NCBI GenBank assembly: GCA_019240655.1
Contig: JAFAXX010000036.1
Location: 1 to 64,000 of the forward strand
From: Solirubrobacterales bacterium
Lineage (GTDB): Bacteria > Actinomycetota > Thermoleophilia > Solirubrobacterales > Solirubrobacteraceae
Reading direction: 5' to 3'
Length of the DNA: 64,000 nt
Numbering within the stretch: the stretch's first letter is position 1; each line of letters opens with the position of its first letter. Under the pieces are notes generated by a model. It did not search any database, was not told where the DNA came from, and saw only the letters and a list, made by a program, of their open reading frames with translations. Shown piece after piece: positions 9,272 through 18,173 of the stretch. The position numbers and the translations under genes are program-made.

Positions 9272-9446
9272 TAAGCCTCCTCTTTCTCGTGCCTACGGGG
9301 TTAGCTGACGGGCTCGCGCGAGAAAGCGCCGCTACGCCGCATGGGCGGCGATTAGCCCCACGGTGGCCAGGGCCACCAAGATGGATCCCCCGTTCCCCGC
9401 CGCGCGGTTATCCCTTGAGCGGCGTGGGATTCGGCGTTTGTTTAAG
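9272..9446 (-). ncRNA. c-di-AMP riboswitch (ydaO/yuaA leader)
   Basis: Minus strand: cGCCGAATCCcacgccgctcaagggataaccgcgcggcggGGAACGGGGGAtCCA...TGGGGcTAATCgccgcc...cgagCCCGTCAGCTAACCcCGTAGGCacg, ending a few nt upstream of the Rpf-like ORF; matches ydaO/yuaA conserved blocks in order. Confidence 0.85.
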
Positions 9447-9693
9447 CGCTGTGACCCTAGCAGAGGCCCATCCACGGGTTCCGCGGCGGGTGTGTGCGAT
9501 CCGTCACACCCGGCACGTCAAACCAGCAGCGCATCCGGCGGCGTCAACGCGGCGCGGCGGCGCGCCAATTTCACTGCCGTGCTCGTCACTCGCGAGCGCT
9601 GCCCGGCTCATCGAGGCGCGCGCCTCGCGTGCGCGCTCCACCGACGCGCGACACCCTTATGCCATTCCGGCGGGCGCCTTGGGGCGCCCGGGC

Positions 9694-10425
9694 TCAGACC
9701 TCGAGCGTGACCACCGGCGGCTGCTCGACACCCCAGTCGGGTGGGTCGCCGAGGAGGATCCAGCCTCGATGGCGGTCGCGGGCCAGGCGACCCTTCCGCT
9801 CGAGTGCTCGAACCGCTGTTGTTGTGGTCGGTCGCTTGGCGCCGACGATGTCGCCGAGCATCTCGTGCGTCAGGCGGAACGGCACCACCGTGCCTGCCGG
9901 AGTTACCTTTCCCCACATGCTGGCCAGATGCCAGAGCGTGGCCAGGAGACGGTCCTCGACGCGCACGAAGTGCTGAGCCGCCATCACGTATGCAAGCGAG
10001 CGACTTCGCCGCAGCAGTCTTCCGGCGACTGCCACTGTGAGCTCAGGCCACCGGCCGATCAGTGTGGTGGCACGTACGTCCAGGAGAGCCACCCGAGCCT
10101 CGTGCAGCACTCGCCACTCGGCGAGCGCCGGCAGCACGCTGGGGATCAGGTCGGTCTCCCACGGGCGAATGATGTCCGTCGGACCGACCACCTCAACGGA
10201 GGACACGTGGCCGAGCCGTAGCCTGCGCACCATCAGGCCCTCGAGCAGCAACAGCCCGAGAGCGCCATGCTCGACCGCCGGCGGATGCCATGGTCCCTTC
10301 GCTACCAGGAACACTCGCGCTCTGAGCAGCTCGCTCGCCTGGTCGCGAGCTTGCGGGTCCATGTTCTGTCCGAGGTCGGGATCGACCTGGAGGACATGTA
10401 CCACCGGTGTGCTCACGCGCGCCAA
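9694..10425 (-). CDS. Crp/Fnr family transcriptional regulator
   Basis: Effector-like domain plus RLTHEMLGDIVGAKRPTTTTAVRALERKGRLARDRHRGWIL winged HTH. Confidence 0.75.
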   Translation of the reverse strand: MARVSTPVVHVLQVDPDLGQNMDPQARDQASELLRARVFLVAKGPWHPPAVEHGALGLLLLEGLMVRRLRLGHVSSVEVVGPTDIIRPWETDLIPSVLPALAEWRVLHEARVALLDVRATTLIGRWPELTVAVAGRLLRRSRSLAYVMAAQHFVRVEDRLLATLWHLASMWGKVTPAGTVVPFRLTHEMLGDIVGAKRPTTTTAVRALERKGRLARDRHRGWILLGDPPDWGVEQPPVVTLEV

Positions 10426-10579
10426 ACCGTACTCGCGACGGTCCCTCGCCGCTTCAGGCGGCGTGCTTAACGTGTTGGCGACCTTTGTGCCACGTATCTT
10501 TCAGCGCGATCAGCTGACTCCATCTGCCCCACCGGGTTGAATTAACCAGCCGCCTCAAGTCCCTACCAGGAGGAACGCC

Positions 10580-10909
10580 GTGCCACTCACCCAGACGCAG
10601 TTGATCGCCGCGGTCGCCGATCGCGCTGATCTGAGCCGCAGCGACGCCAAGCGCGCGCTCGCCGCGCTCGACGAGGTCGTGCTCGAGGAGCTCGGCAACG
10701 CCCAGAAGGTGCGAATCGGTGGCCTGGTTCAACTCACCGTTCGCGTGAAGCCGGCCCAGAAGAAGCGCAGGGGCCGGAACCCGGCCACGGGGGAGGAGAT
10801 CGAGATCGGCGCCAAGCCGGCCAGCGTCGACCTGCGCGCTCGGCCGCTTGCCAAGGCGAAGTCCGCGCTGCCATCGGTACAAAAGGCGCGCCGCCGGCTG
10901 GCTGCCTGA
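10580..10909 (+). CDS. HU family DNA-binding protein
   Basis: MPLTQTQLIAAVADRADLSRSDAKRALAALDEVV...RRGRNPATGEEIEIGAKPA: HU signature. Confidence 0.9.
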   Translation: MPLTQTQLIAAVADRADLSRSDAKRALAALDEVVLEELGNAQKVRIGGLVQLTVRVKPAQKKRRGRNPATGEEIEIGAKPASVDLRARPLAKAKSALPSVQKARRRLAA

Positions 10910-10990
10910 GCGCCTGCACCCGAAGTTCGCCGCCGCGCGCTGAACGGCGCGGGGGTCGCTCGTCCGCGCGCGCATGCCTACGATCGCCTC

Positions 10991-11039
10991 TGGGGCTCGA
11001 GAAGTCACAAAGTCGCCCGTGGAGCTCGAGAAGTCACAA
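10991..11039. repeat. Two copies of a 20-bp direct repeat, 29-bp period
   Basis: TGGGGCTCGAGAAGTCACAA (10991) and TGGAGCTCGAGAAGTCACAA (11020). Confidence 0.8.
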
Positions 11040-11197
11040 TGAACACCTCGATCTCGGCCAAGCGCTCGGGACTGAAGCGCGATGACGGCGCAAGCCGCTC
11101 CCTGGGCCGCCAACGCCTGCCAGGCCACTCGGCGCTCGCCGGAATATTGGCCTGGAGCTGACTGACGGCTCCGAACACGCCGTCACGGAAAGGTATC

Positions 11198-11308
11198 GGC
11201 TCGCCGGCCGAGCTGTGACCCGGCCGCCCGAGCCCGCGAAGCCTGCGACGGCTCGCCGGCCGAGCTGTGACCCGGCCGCCCGAGCCCGCGAAGCCGGCGA
11301 CGGCTCGC
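11198..11308. repeat. 52-bp intergenic tandem repeat, two full copies plus partial third
   Basis: ggctcgccggccgagctgtgacccggccgcccgagcccgcgaagcc(t/g)gcgac at 11198 and 11250, ggctcgc again at 11302. Confidence 0.85.
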
Positions 11309-11448
11309 GGATCTGCGCGTGGAAACGCCGGCGCCGTAGTCACTCGGAAGTTCGCCCTGCGGCGATGCGACATCTGCCGGTGTCCTGTCGCTGGTCGCGC
11401 TTCCGGGCCCGCCGCGCGGGCGGGCCCGGTAGCGGTCTGCCCTGCTCT

Positions 11449-12474
11449 CTAGTGCCACACCCACCGTGCCAGATGCATCACCTGGGAGGTCTTCTGACCG
11501 TTCGTCGAGGTCACCGTGACCCTGACCCCGAGGAGACGGAAGACCTGGTTGCGGCTGAGCATTCGGTAGCCCTGGCGCGTGATCTCCATGTTCTGGAAGC
11601 CGCCGCTGTTCGGCGCGATGTTGAAGTCCTCCTGCCCGATCAGGATCCCGTTGTGCGTCATCGTCACGTGCCCGGTGCATGGTTCGTTTCCGCCGAAGCA
11701 GCCCGCTTCCACGCCGATGATGCGGCCAGGCGAGACGAACCCCTCGCGACCCAGGAACCCGACATAGGAGGGGGAGCCACCCGCCGAGGTGGTGAACGTC
11801 TGCCCGCCGCCGAGCGTGGTGGCGCCCCCGCTGAGCGCGACGAGCCGGAAGTGGTAGGTCGTGCCGGGGCTGAGGCCGGCGAGAAGGGCGCTCACCGCCT
11901 GCGCCCCGGTGCCCGAGCCGCCGTTCTGGGCGGAGGTCTCAAACCCGTAGTCGGAGGTCGGTCCGTACTCGAAGTAATACGTCGTCGGGTGTCCGCCGGG
12001 GTTGATGGTTCCGTTCGCCGTCGCGGCCGTCTGCTCGACGTTCGTCGCTCCGCCGGTGGCGGCTGACGGCGGCGGCGACGGCGCAGGTGCCGTGCCGGTC
12101 GTGGTGAACGTACGGTCGGTGCCCACCGAGGTGCCGCCGGCGCTGATCGCGATGATCCGGAAGTGATAGGTGGTCCCTGGACTGAGCTCGGTCAGGGCCG
12201 TCGACTCGGCGAGCGTCGCCGTGCCCGAGCCGGCCGGGGTGAGCGGCGTCTCGTGCCCGTATCCGTCCGTCGGGCCCCACTGGAACGCGTAGTTGCTCTG
12301 CTGGCCATTCGGGTTGACGCTGCCGTTGAGCGTTGCCCCCGATCCGCTCGGGGACGTCGCCGGCGCGGTGGAGACGCTCGGCGAGGGCGATGTGGCTCCG
12401 GACGCCAGAGCGACCGGGATGCTCGCGAGCACCGCGATCGCCACGACCAGCAGGCCGATGCGGGATCTGCTCAT
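11449..12474 (-). CDS. Secreted protein with two fibronectin type III-like repeats
   Basis: Signal peptide MSRSRIGLLVVAIAVLASIPVALA; repeats ATLNGSVNPNGQQSNYAFQWGP...LSPGTTYHFRIIAIS and ATANGTINPGGHPTTYYFEYGP...LSPGTTYHFRLVALS. Confidence 0.8.
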   Translation of the reverse strand: MSRSRIGLLVVAIAVLASIPVALASGATSPSPSVSTAPATSPSGSGATLNGSVNPNGQQSNYAFQWGPTDGYGHETPLTPAGSGTATLAESTALTELSPGTTYHFRIIAISAGGTSVGTDRTFTTTGTAPAPSPPPSAATGGATNVEQTAATANGTINPGGHPTTYYFEYGPTSDYGFETSAQNGGSGTGAQAVSALLAGLSPGTTYHFRLVALSGGATTLGGGQTFTTSAGGSPSYVGFLGREGFVSPGRIIGVEAGCFGGNEPCTGHVTMTHNGILIGQEDFNIAPNSGGFQNMEITRQGYRMLSRNQVFRLLGVRVTVTSTNGQKTSQVMHLARWVWH

Positions 12475-12789
12475 GCTTGCCTCCCTTGGTGGGGTTCGAG
12501 TTACCTCGTGCAACACGGAGCCGTAGTGCGAGTTGCGAGAGGGCCGCGCGGTCACCGACCTGCAGGGAATGCTGCCGCGCCGCCTACAATTGGTTTGCGA
12601 GTGTGCTCGACCGAGCTTCTCGCCGGCGGCGAGCCCCGGCGGGGTTCAGGCCCGGAGGGCGAGGCGATCAGGCCCGTGGGTGGCTCGATCACACGCCGAG
12701 GGCACGAAGTGCGATCGGTCAGCTCCATACCAGGAGACTGCGGCGCCGGTGGCGAATGGCGGCCATAGACATTCGACGAAGGAGATTTC

Positions 12790-13980
12790 TTGCGCATCTT
12801 GATTCTCGGTGGAGACGGCTTTTGCGGTTGGCCGACGTCGCTGCATCTGTCGGCCGTGGGCCATGAGGTTGCGATCGTGGACAACCTCGCGCGGCGCGGC
12901 GCGGACGTCGAGCTCGAGGCCGGCTCGCTGACCCCGATCACCCCCGTCGGCACCCGGTTGGCGGCATGGCGCGAGTTGACCGGACGCGAGATTCCCTTCC
13001 ATCGCCTCAACGTCGCCGAGGATTACCGCGAGCTACTCGACCTCCTGGTCGATTGGCAGCCCGATGCCGTGGTCCACTTCGCCGAGCAGCGGGCCGCGCC
13101 GTACTCGATGAAGAGTTCGTGGCACAAGCGCTACACGGTCGCCAACAACGTCAACGCGACCCACAACCTGCTCGCCGCGCTCGTCGAAGCGCAGCTCGAC
13201 GCACACGTCGTCCATCTTGGGACGATGGGCGTCTACGGCTACGGCACCGCCGGAGTGAAGATTCCCGAGGGTTATCTCCGGGTGCGCTTCGACAACGACG
13301 AGGGCGCCGAGGTCGAGCAGGAAATCCTGTATCCGGTGAACCCGGGCAGCGTCTACCACATGACCAAGACCCAGGACCAGCTGATGTTCGCGTTCTACAA
13401 CAAGAACGACGGGACCCGGGTCACCGACTTGCACCAGGGCATCGTGTGGGGCACCCAGACCGCCGAGACGCGGCTCGACGAGCGCCTGATCAACCGCTTC
13501 GACTACGACGGCGACTACGGGACCGTGCTGAACCGCTTCCTCATGCAGGCGGCGATCGGATACCCCCTGACCGTCCACGGCACGGGCGGTCAGACGCGCG
13601 CGTTCATCCACATCCAGGACACCGTTCGGTGTATCCAGCTGGCCATCGAGAACCCACCCGAGCCCGCTGAGCGCGTCCGCGTGTTCAACCAGATGACCGA
13701 ATGCCATCGCGTCGTCGACTTGGCTCGGCTGGTGGCCGGCCTCACCGGAGCCGAGATCGACTTCGTCGACAATCCGCGCAGGGAGGCGGCCCAGAACGAG
13801 CTGTACGCCGAGAACCGGCAGCTGGTCGACCTTGGTCTCGACCCCATTCGGCTGGCCGACGACCTGCTCGCCGAGGTGACCGAGATCGCCCGGGCCTACG
13901 CGTATCGCTGCGACCGGGCGAAGATTCCCTGCAGCTCGAAGTGGATCCAGCGCCGGGAGCTGGCCGCCTCGGGGCTCTAG
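12790..13980 (+). CDS. sqdB: UDP-sulfoquinovose synthase-like NAD-dependent epimerase/dehydratase
   Basis: ILGGDGFCGWPTSLHLSAVGHEVAIVDNL, FAEQRAAPYSMK, LHQGIVWGTQTAETRLDERLINRFDYDGDYGTVLNRFLMQAAIGYPLTVHGTGGQTRAFIHIQDTVRCIQLAIENPP: closely resembles SQD1/SqdB. Confidence 0.85.
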   Translation: MRILILGGDGFCGWPTSLHLSAVGHEVAIVDNLARRGADVELEAGSLTPITPVGTRLAAWRELTGREIPFHRLNVAEDYRELLDLLVDWQPDAVVHFAEQRAAPYSMKSSWHKRYTVANNVNATHNLLAALVEAQLDAHVVHLGTMGVYGYGTAGVKIPEGYLRVRFDNDEGAEVEQEILYPVNPGSVYHMTKTQDQLMFAFYNKNDGTRVTDLHQGIVWGTQTAETRLDERLINRFDYDGDYGTVLNRFLMQAAIGYPLTVHGTGGQTRAFIHIQDTVRCIQLAIENPPEPAERVRVFNQMTECHRVVDLARLVAGLTGAEIDFVDNPRREAAQNELYAENRQLVDLGLDPIRLADDLLAEVTEIARAYAYRCDRAKIPCSSKWIQRRELAASGL

Positions 13981-14056
13981 CCACTTCAGCCGGGGGCTTC
14001 GCGGCTCGCCGCGGCCGCAGCCGCGAGGTGGCCCTGTCCGGTAGGGTCGCTCAGCG

Positions 14057-15256
14057 ATGCCGAGCGCGCCCAGCGACCTGACGTCCCCGGCGCCCGCGCC
14101 GGCGCGCGCCGTCCGCGAACTGGGGACGGAATCGGCCTTTGCGGTGCTGGCCCGCGCCACCGAGCTCGAGCGCCAAGGCCGCGAGATCATCCACCTCGAG
14201 ATCGGCGAGCCGGATTTCCCGACCCCCCCGCACATCTGCGAGGCCGCGTTCGCCGCCGTGCGCTCCGGGGAGACCCACTATTGCCCGAGCGCCGGCCTGG
14301 CCGAGTTCCGTGCGGTGATCGCCGCCGAGCTCTCACGCACCCGCGGGATCACGATCCCGGTCGAGCGCGTGCTGGTCGGCAACGGGGCCAAGCCGTTCCT
14401 GTTCTTCACGATCCTGACGGTGTGCGAGCGCGGCGACGAGGTGATCTACCCCGACCCCGGGTTCCCGATCTACGCCTCGGCGATCCGCTGGGCCGGCGGC
14501 ACGCCCGTGCCGTTGCCGTTGCGCGAGGATCGCGAGTTCAGCTTCGATCCCGAAGAGCTCGGCGCTCGCCTCAGCCGCCGAACCAAGCTCATCATCCTCA
14601 ACTCTCCGAACAACCCGACGGGTGGAGTGATCGCCGCCCGAGCGCTGGAAGCCGCCGCGGAGCTGATCTCGCGCACCTCGGCCTGGGTGCTCTCCGACGA
14701 GGTTTACTCACGGCTGCTCTACGCGGACTCGTTCGCCTCGATCGCCGCCGTGCCCGGCATGCTCGAGCGCACGGTGCTCCTCGACGGCCTCTCGAAGACG
14801 TATGCGATGACCGGCTGGCGGTGTGGCTACGCCGCGGTCCCCGAGCCGTTGGTCGAGCCGCTGACGCGGTTCTTCGTCAACTCCACCTCGTGCGTGCCGC
14901 CGTTCATCCAGCGGGCCGGGATCGCGGCCCTCGAGGGCCCCCAGGACTCCGTCGCCGCCATGCTCGAGGAGTTCCGAGCCCGGCGCGAGATCGTCGTGGA
15001 CGGCCTGCGCGAGCTTCCGGGCGTCACCTGCCGCAGTCCGAGCGGGGCGTTCTACGCGTTTCCGAACGTCGGCGCGCTCACCCTCCCGGCCGAGGCTCTG
15101 GCGCCGCGGCTGCTCGACGAGGCCGGCGTAGCCGTACTGGCCGGCGCGGACTTCGGAGCGCAGGGTGCCGGCTATCTCCGGCTTTCCTACGCCAACTCGC
15201 GCGCCAACCTGACCGCGGCGCTCGCGCGCATGCGGGAGCTGCTCTCGACCCTGTAA
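14057..15256 (+). CDS. Aminotransferase class I/II (aspartate aminotransferase family)
   Basis: IIHLEIGEPDFPTPPHI, NSPNNPTGGVI, LDGLSKTYAMTGWRCGY (PLP-Lys motif). Confidence 0.85.
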   Translation: MPSAPSDLTSPAPAPARAVRELGTESAFAVLARATELERQGREIIHLEIGEPDFPTPPHICEAAFAAVRSGETHYCPSAGLAEFRAVIAAELSRTRGITIPVERVLVGNGAKPFLFFTILTVCERGDEVIYPDPGFPIYASAIRWAGGTPVPLPLREDREFSFDPEELGARLSRRTKLIILNSPNNPTGGVIAARALEAAAELISRTSAWVLSDEVYSRLLYADSFASIAAVPGMLERTVLLDGLSKTYAMTGWRCGYAAVPEPLVEPLTRFFVNSTSCVPPFIQRAGIAALEGPQDSVAAMLEEFRARREIVVDGLRELPGVTCRSPSGAFYAFPNVGALTLPAEALAPRLLDEAGVAVLAGADFGAQGAGYLRLSYANSRANLTAALARMRELLSTL

Positions 15257-15262
15257 GGCGAG

Positions 15263-16780
15263 CTATAGGCCGCGCGCCAGGTGGTAGTAGGCCTGGTTCC
15301 AGCGGAGCTCGTTGGCGAACCGGTGGATCGAGGTCTCCTCGTCGATGACCAGCAGCTCGATCCCGGCGATCTCGGCCAGGTCCCGGAGCGGCTCCAGTCC
15401 GAGCGCCATCGTGAACACGCTGTGGTGCGAGCCGCCGGCCAGCAGCCACGCTTCGGCCGCGGTCGCGAGGTCGGGACGCGGGTGCCAGATCGCGCGGGCG
15501 ACCGGCAGGCGTGAGAGCGACTCGTCGGGCGCCACCACGTCGACCTCGTTGGCGATCAGGCGCAGCCGGCCGCCGATGTCGATCATGCAGACAACGACCG
15601 CGGGTCCGGGTGGCGCGGTGAACACCAGCCGGACAGGATCGTCGCGCTCGCCGATCGAGAGTGGGTGGATCTCGCAGGAGGGCCGCTCGGCGGCGATCGA
15701 GGGGCAGACCTCGAGCATGTGGGCGCCGAGGATCTTCTGACCGCCGGGGCCGAGGTGGTAGACGTAGTCCTCCATGAACGATGTGCCGCCGGGGCGTGTG
15801 CTCGCCATCATCTTCACCACGCGCAGCAGCCCCGCGGTCTTCCAGTCGCCCTCGGCGCCGAAGCCGTAGCCGTCGTGCATCAGGCGCTGCACGGCGATGC
15901 CGGGCAGCTGCCGAAGGGCGCCCAGGTCCTCGAAGGTGTCGGTGAAGGCGCCGAAGCCGCCCTCCTCGAGCACCGCCCGCAGCCCCGCCTCGATCCGCGC
16001 CGCCTCGACCAGCGACTCGCGCCGGGCGCCGTCGGCCCGCAGCTCAGGTGCGAGCGCGTAGGCCTGCTCGTACTCCTCGACCAGCTCGTTCACGGTCTGC
16101 TCGCTCGCGCCGGCGACCGCCAGGCCAAGCGAGTCGACGCCGTAGCCGTTGACCGAGACGCCGAGGGCGATCTGCGCGCCCACTTTGTCGCCCTCGGTGA
16201 CGGCGACGTTGCGCATGTTGTCGCCGAACCGCGCCACCTGCAGCCGCTGGGCCTCGTGCCAGCCGCACGCCGCGCGGGTCCACGAGCCGATCCGCTCCTG
16301 GACGTGCGGATCGGCCCAGTGCCCGACGACCGTCTTGCGCCGCACCCGCATCCGGCTTTCCGCGTAGGCGAACTCGCGGTCGCCGTGGGCCGACTGGTTC
16401 AGGTTCATGTAGTCCATGTCGATCTCCGACCACGGCAGGTCCCGATCGAACTGTGTGTGCAGGTGGAGCACCGGTTTGCCCAGGACGGACAGCCCGCCGA
16501 TCCACATGCGGGCGGGTGAGAAGGTGTGCATCCAGAGGATTACGCCGACGCACTCCTCGGCCGCGCCGGCGTCGGCGAGCACGCGGCGGATCGTCTCGGC
16601 GTCGGTCAGCGGCTCGTGGTCGACGACCAGCACCGGGATCGCATCGCAGTCGTCGAGCGTCGCGGCGATCCGGCGGGCGTGCTCGTGCACCTGACGCAAC
16701 GTGTCCTCGCCGTAGAGGTACTGGCTGCCGGTGAGAAACCAGACGGAGTTCTCGCGTGCGGGTGGCATCCGGGGGTGCAT
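15263..16780 (-). CDS. araA: L-arabinose isomerase
   Basis: [79 protein letters not shown]: AraA. Confidence 0.92.
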   Translation of the reverse strand: MHPRMPPARENSVWFLTGSQYLYGEDTLRQVHEHARRIAATLDDCDAIPVLVVDHEPLTDAETIRRVLADAGAAEECVGVILWMHTFSPARMWIGGLSVLGKPVLHLHTQFDRDLPWSEIDMDYMNLNQSAHGDREFAYAESRMRVRRKTVVGHWADPHVQERIGSWTRAACGWHEAQRLQVARFGDNMRNVAVTEGDKVGAQIALGVSVNGYGVDSLGLAVAGASEQTVNELVEEYEQAYALAPELRADGARRESLVEAARIEAGLRAVLEEGGFGAFTDTFEDLGALRQLPGIAVQRLMHDGYGFGAEGDWKTAGLLRVVKMMASTRPGGTSFMEDYVYHLGPGGQKILGAHMLEVCPSIAAERPSCEIHPLSIGERDDPVRLVFTAPPGPAVVVCMIDIGGRLRLIANEVDVVAPDESLSRLPVARAIWHPRPDLATAAEAWLLAGGSHHSVFTMALGLEPLRDLAEIAGIELLVIDEETSIHRFANELRWNQAYYHLARGL

Positions 16781-16921
16781 CGTACGCGAGGATGGGCTTC
16801 GCTTCGCTCAGCATCCGTGGGGCCGGCGAGTCCGAGCGCTCGCGCGCGGGCGGCCTGGCCACCGCGAGTGACGCGGAGGCCGATGCCGAAGCCGAGCCTG
16901 TACCCTGGCCTCCGGTAGGTC

Positions 16922-18163
16922 ATGGACGGCACAGACGACGAGCCAGAACCGGCAGCGCACCGCGACGAGGACGCGTTCGATCAGGTTCTGCTGTCCCCGG
17001 GGGCGATCCTCGAGGGTCTCCCCGACGCCGTCGTCGTCTCCGCTCGGGACGGGCGGATCGTGTTCGTCAACTCGCTCGCCGAGGAGCTGTTCGGCTACTC
17101 GCGGGGAGAGCTGATCGGCTCGCCGGTGCAGAGCCTGTGGCCGGAGCGGGTGCGCGCGCGCTACATCGGCAACATGGAGCTGTATTTCGCCACCGAGCAG
17201 CCGCTTCGCTTCTCCACCGAGGTGTTCGGCCTCCGGCGCGACGGATCGGAGTTCGTGGGCGAGATGAGCTGGGGCATCGTGAAGACGTCGGCCGGCCCGC
17301 TGTTGCTGGCGATCGGACGGGACGTCTCCGAACGCCGCGCCGCCGAGAGACGCCTGCGCGCCGTGGCAACAATGGGCGAGCGGGCGCTGGCCGGGGTGGA
17401 CCCCGCCGAGCTGGCCGCCGAGGCGATCGAACTGCTGCGCCGCACGCTACCCGTCGCCGGTGCGCAGGTGAAGCTGGCGGCCGGTGAGGTGCTCGCGTGC
17501 TACGGGGCGGTCTCGGACGACGCGGTCCGCCTCCCGATCGGAGCCGGCGACGAGCTCGTCCTCGTGCCGACGCGTGAGCTCGGCGAGGAGGAGATCAGCC
17601 TCGTCCGCGCGGTGGCGAACATCCTCGCCACCGCTCTGGCGCGCCGGCGCGATGAGCTGCGCATGCTGTACGCGGCGGTTCACGACCCGCTGACCGGGCT
17701 GGCCAACCGCAACCTGCTTCGTGACCGCCTGGAGCATGCGCTGGCGCGCTCGGAGCGAGAGGGCGCCATCACCGGCGTGCTGTTCATCGACCTCGACAAC
17801 TTCAAGCAGGTCAACGACGCCCACGGTCACGCGTGCGGGGATCAGGTCCTGGTGGAGCTCGCGGGGCGCCTGTGCCGCGCCGTGCGCCCCGCGGACACCG
17901 TGGCGCGGCTCGGCGGCGACGAGTTCGTCGTCGTCTGCGAGGAGATCGCGGAGGATTCCGCGTTGGCCCTCGGCGAGCGGCTGCTGGTGGCGATCCAGCT
18001 GCCGCTCAGCGCGGGCGGGGTCCCACACCGGCTGTCGGCCAGCATCGGCGTCGCGCTCGGGCGGCGCGACGCCGATGCGCTGTTGGCCAACGCGGACGCG
18101 GCCGTCTACCGCGCCAAGGCCCACGGGCGCGGACGCGTCGAGCTGTTCATCGTGGCCGCGTAG
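16922..18163 (+). CDS. PAS-GGDEF diguanylate cyclase-like protein
   Basis: PAS region (VVVSARDGRIVFVNSLAEELFGYSRGELIG) and intact RLGGDEFVVV motif. Confidence 0.85.
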   Translation: MDGTDDEPEPAAHRDEDAFDQVLLSPGAILEGLPDAVVVSARDGRIVFVNSLAEELFGYSRGELIGSPVQSLWPERVRARYIGNMELYFATEQPLRFSTEVFGLRRDGSEFVGEMSWGIVKTSAGPLLLAIGRDVSERRAAERRLRAVATMGERALAGVDPAELAAEAIELLRRTLPVAGAQVKLAAGEVLACYGAVSDDAVRLPIGAGDELVLVPTRELGEEEISLVRAVANILATALARRRDELRMLYAAVHDPLTGLANRNLLRDRLEHALARSEREGAITGVLFIDLDNFKQVNDAHGHACGDQVLVELAGRLCRAVRPADTVARLGGDEFVVVCEEIAEDSALALGERLLVAIQLPLSAGGVPHRLSASIGVALGRRDADALLANADAAVYRAKAHGRGRVELFIVAA

Positions 18164-18173
18164 CCTCGCGAGC

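Noticed and set aside
10991-11039. CRISPR remnant
   Set aside because: Only two 20-bp copies with a 9-bp gap; no spacer-like sequence or cas genes.
11005-11373. 122-aa minus ORF spanning the 52-bp repeat
   Set aside because: Largely Arg-rich translation of the repeat (RRRLRGLGRPGHSSAGEP); repeat length is not a multiple of 3; no family motif.
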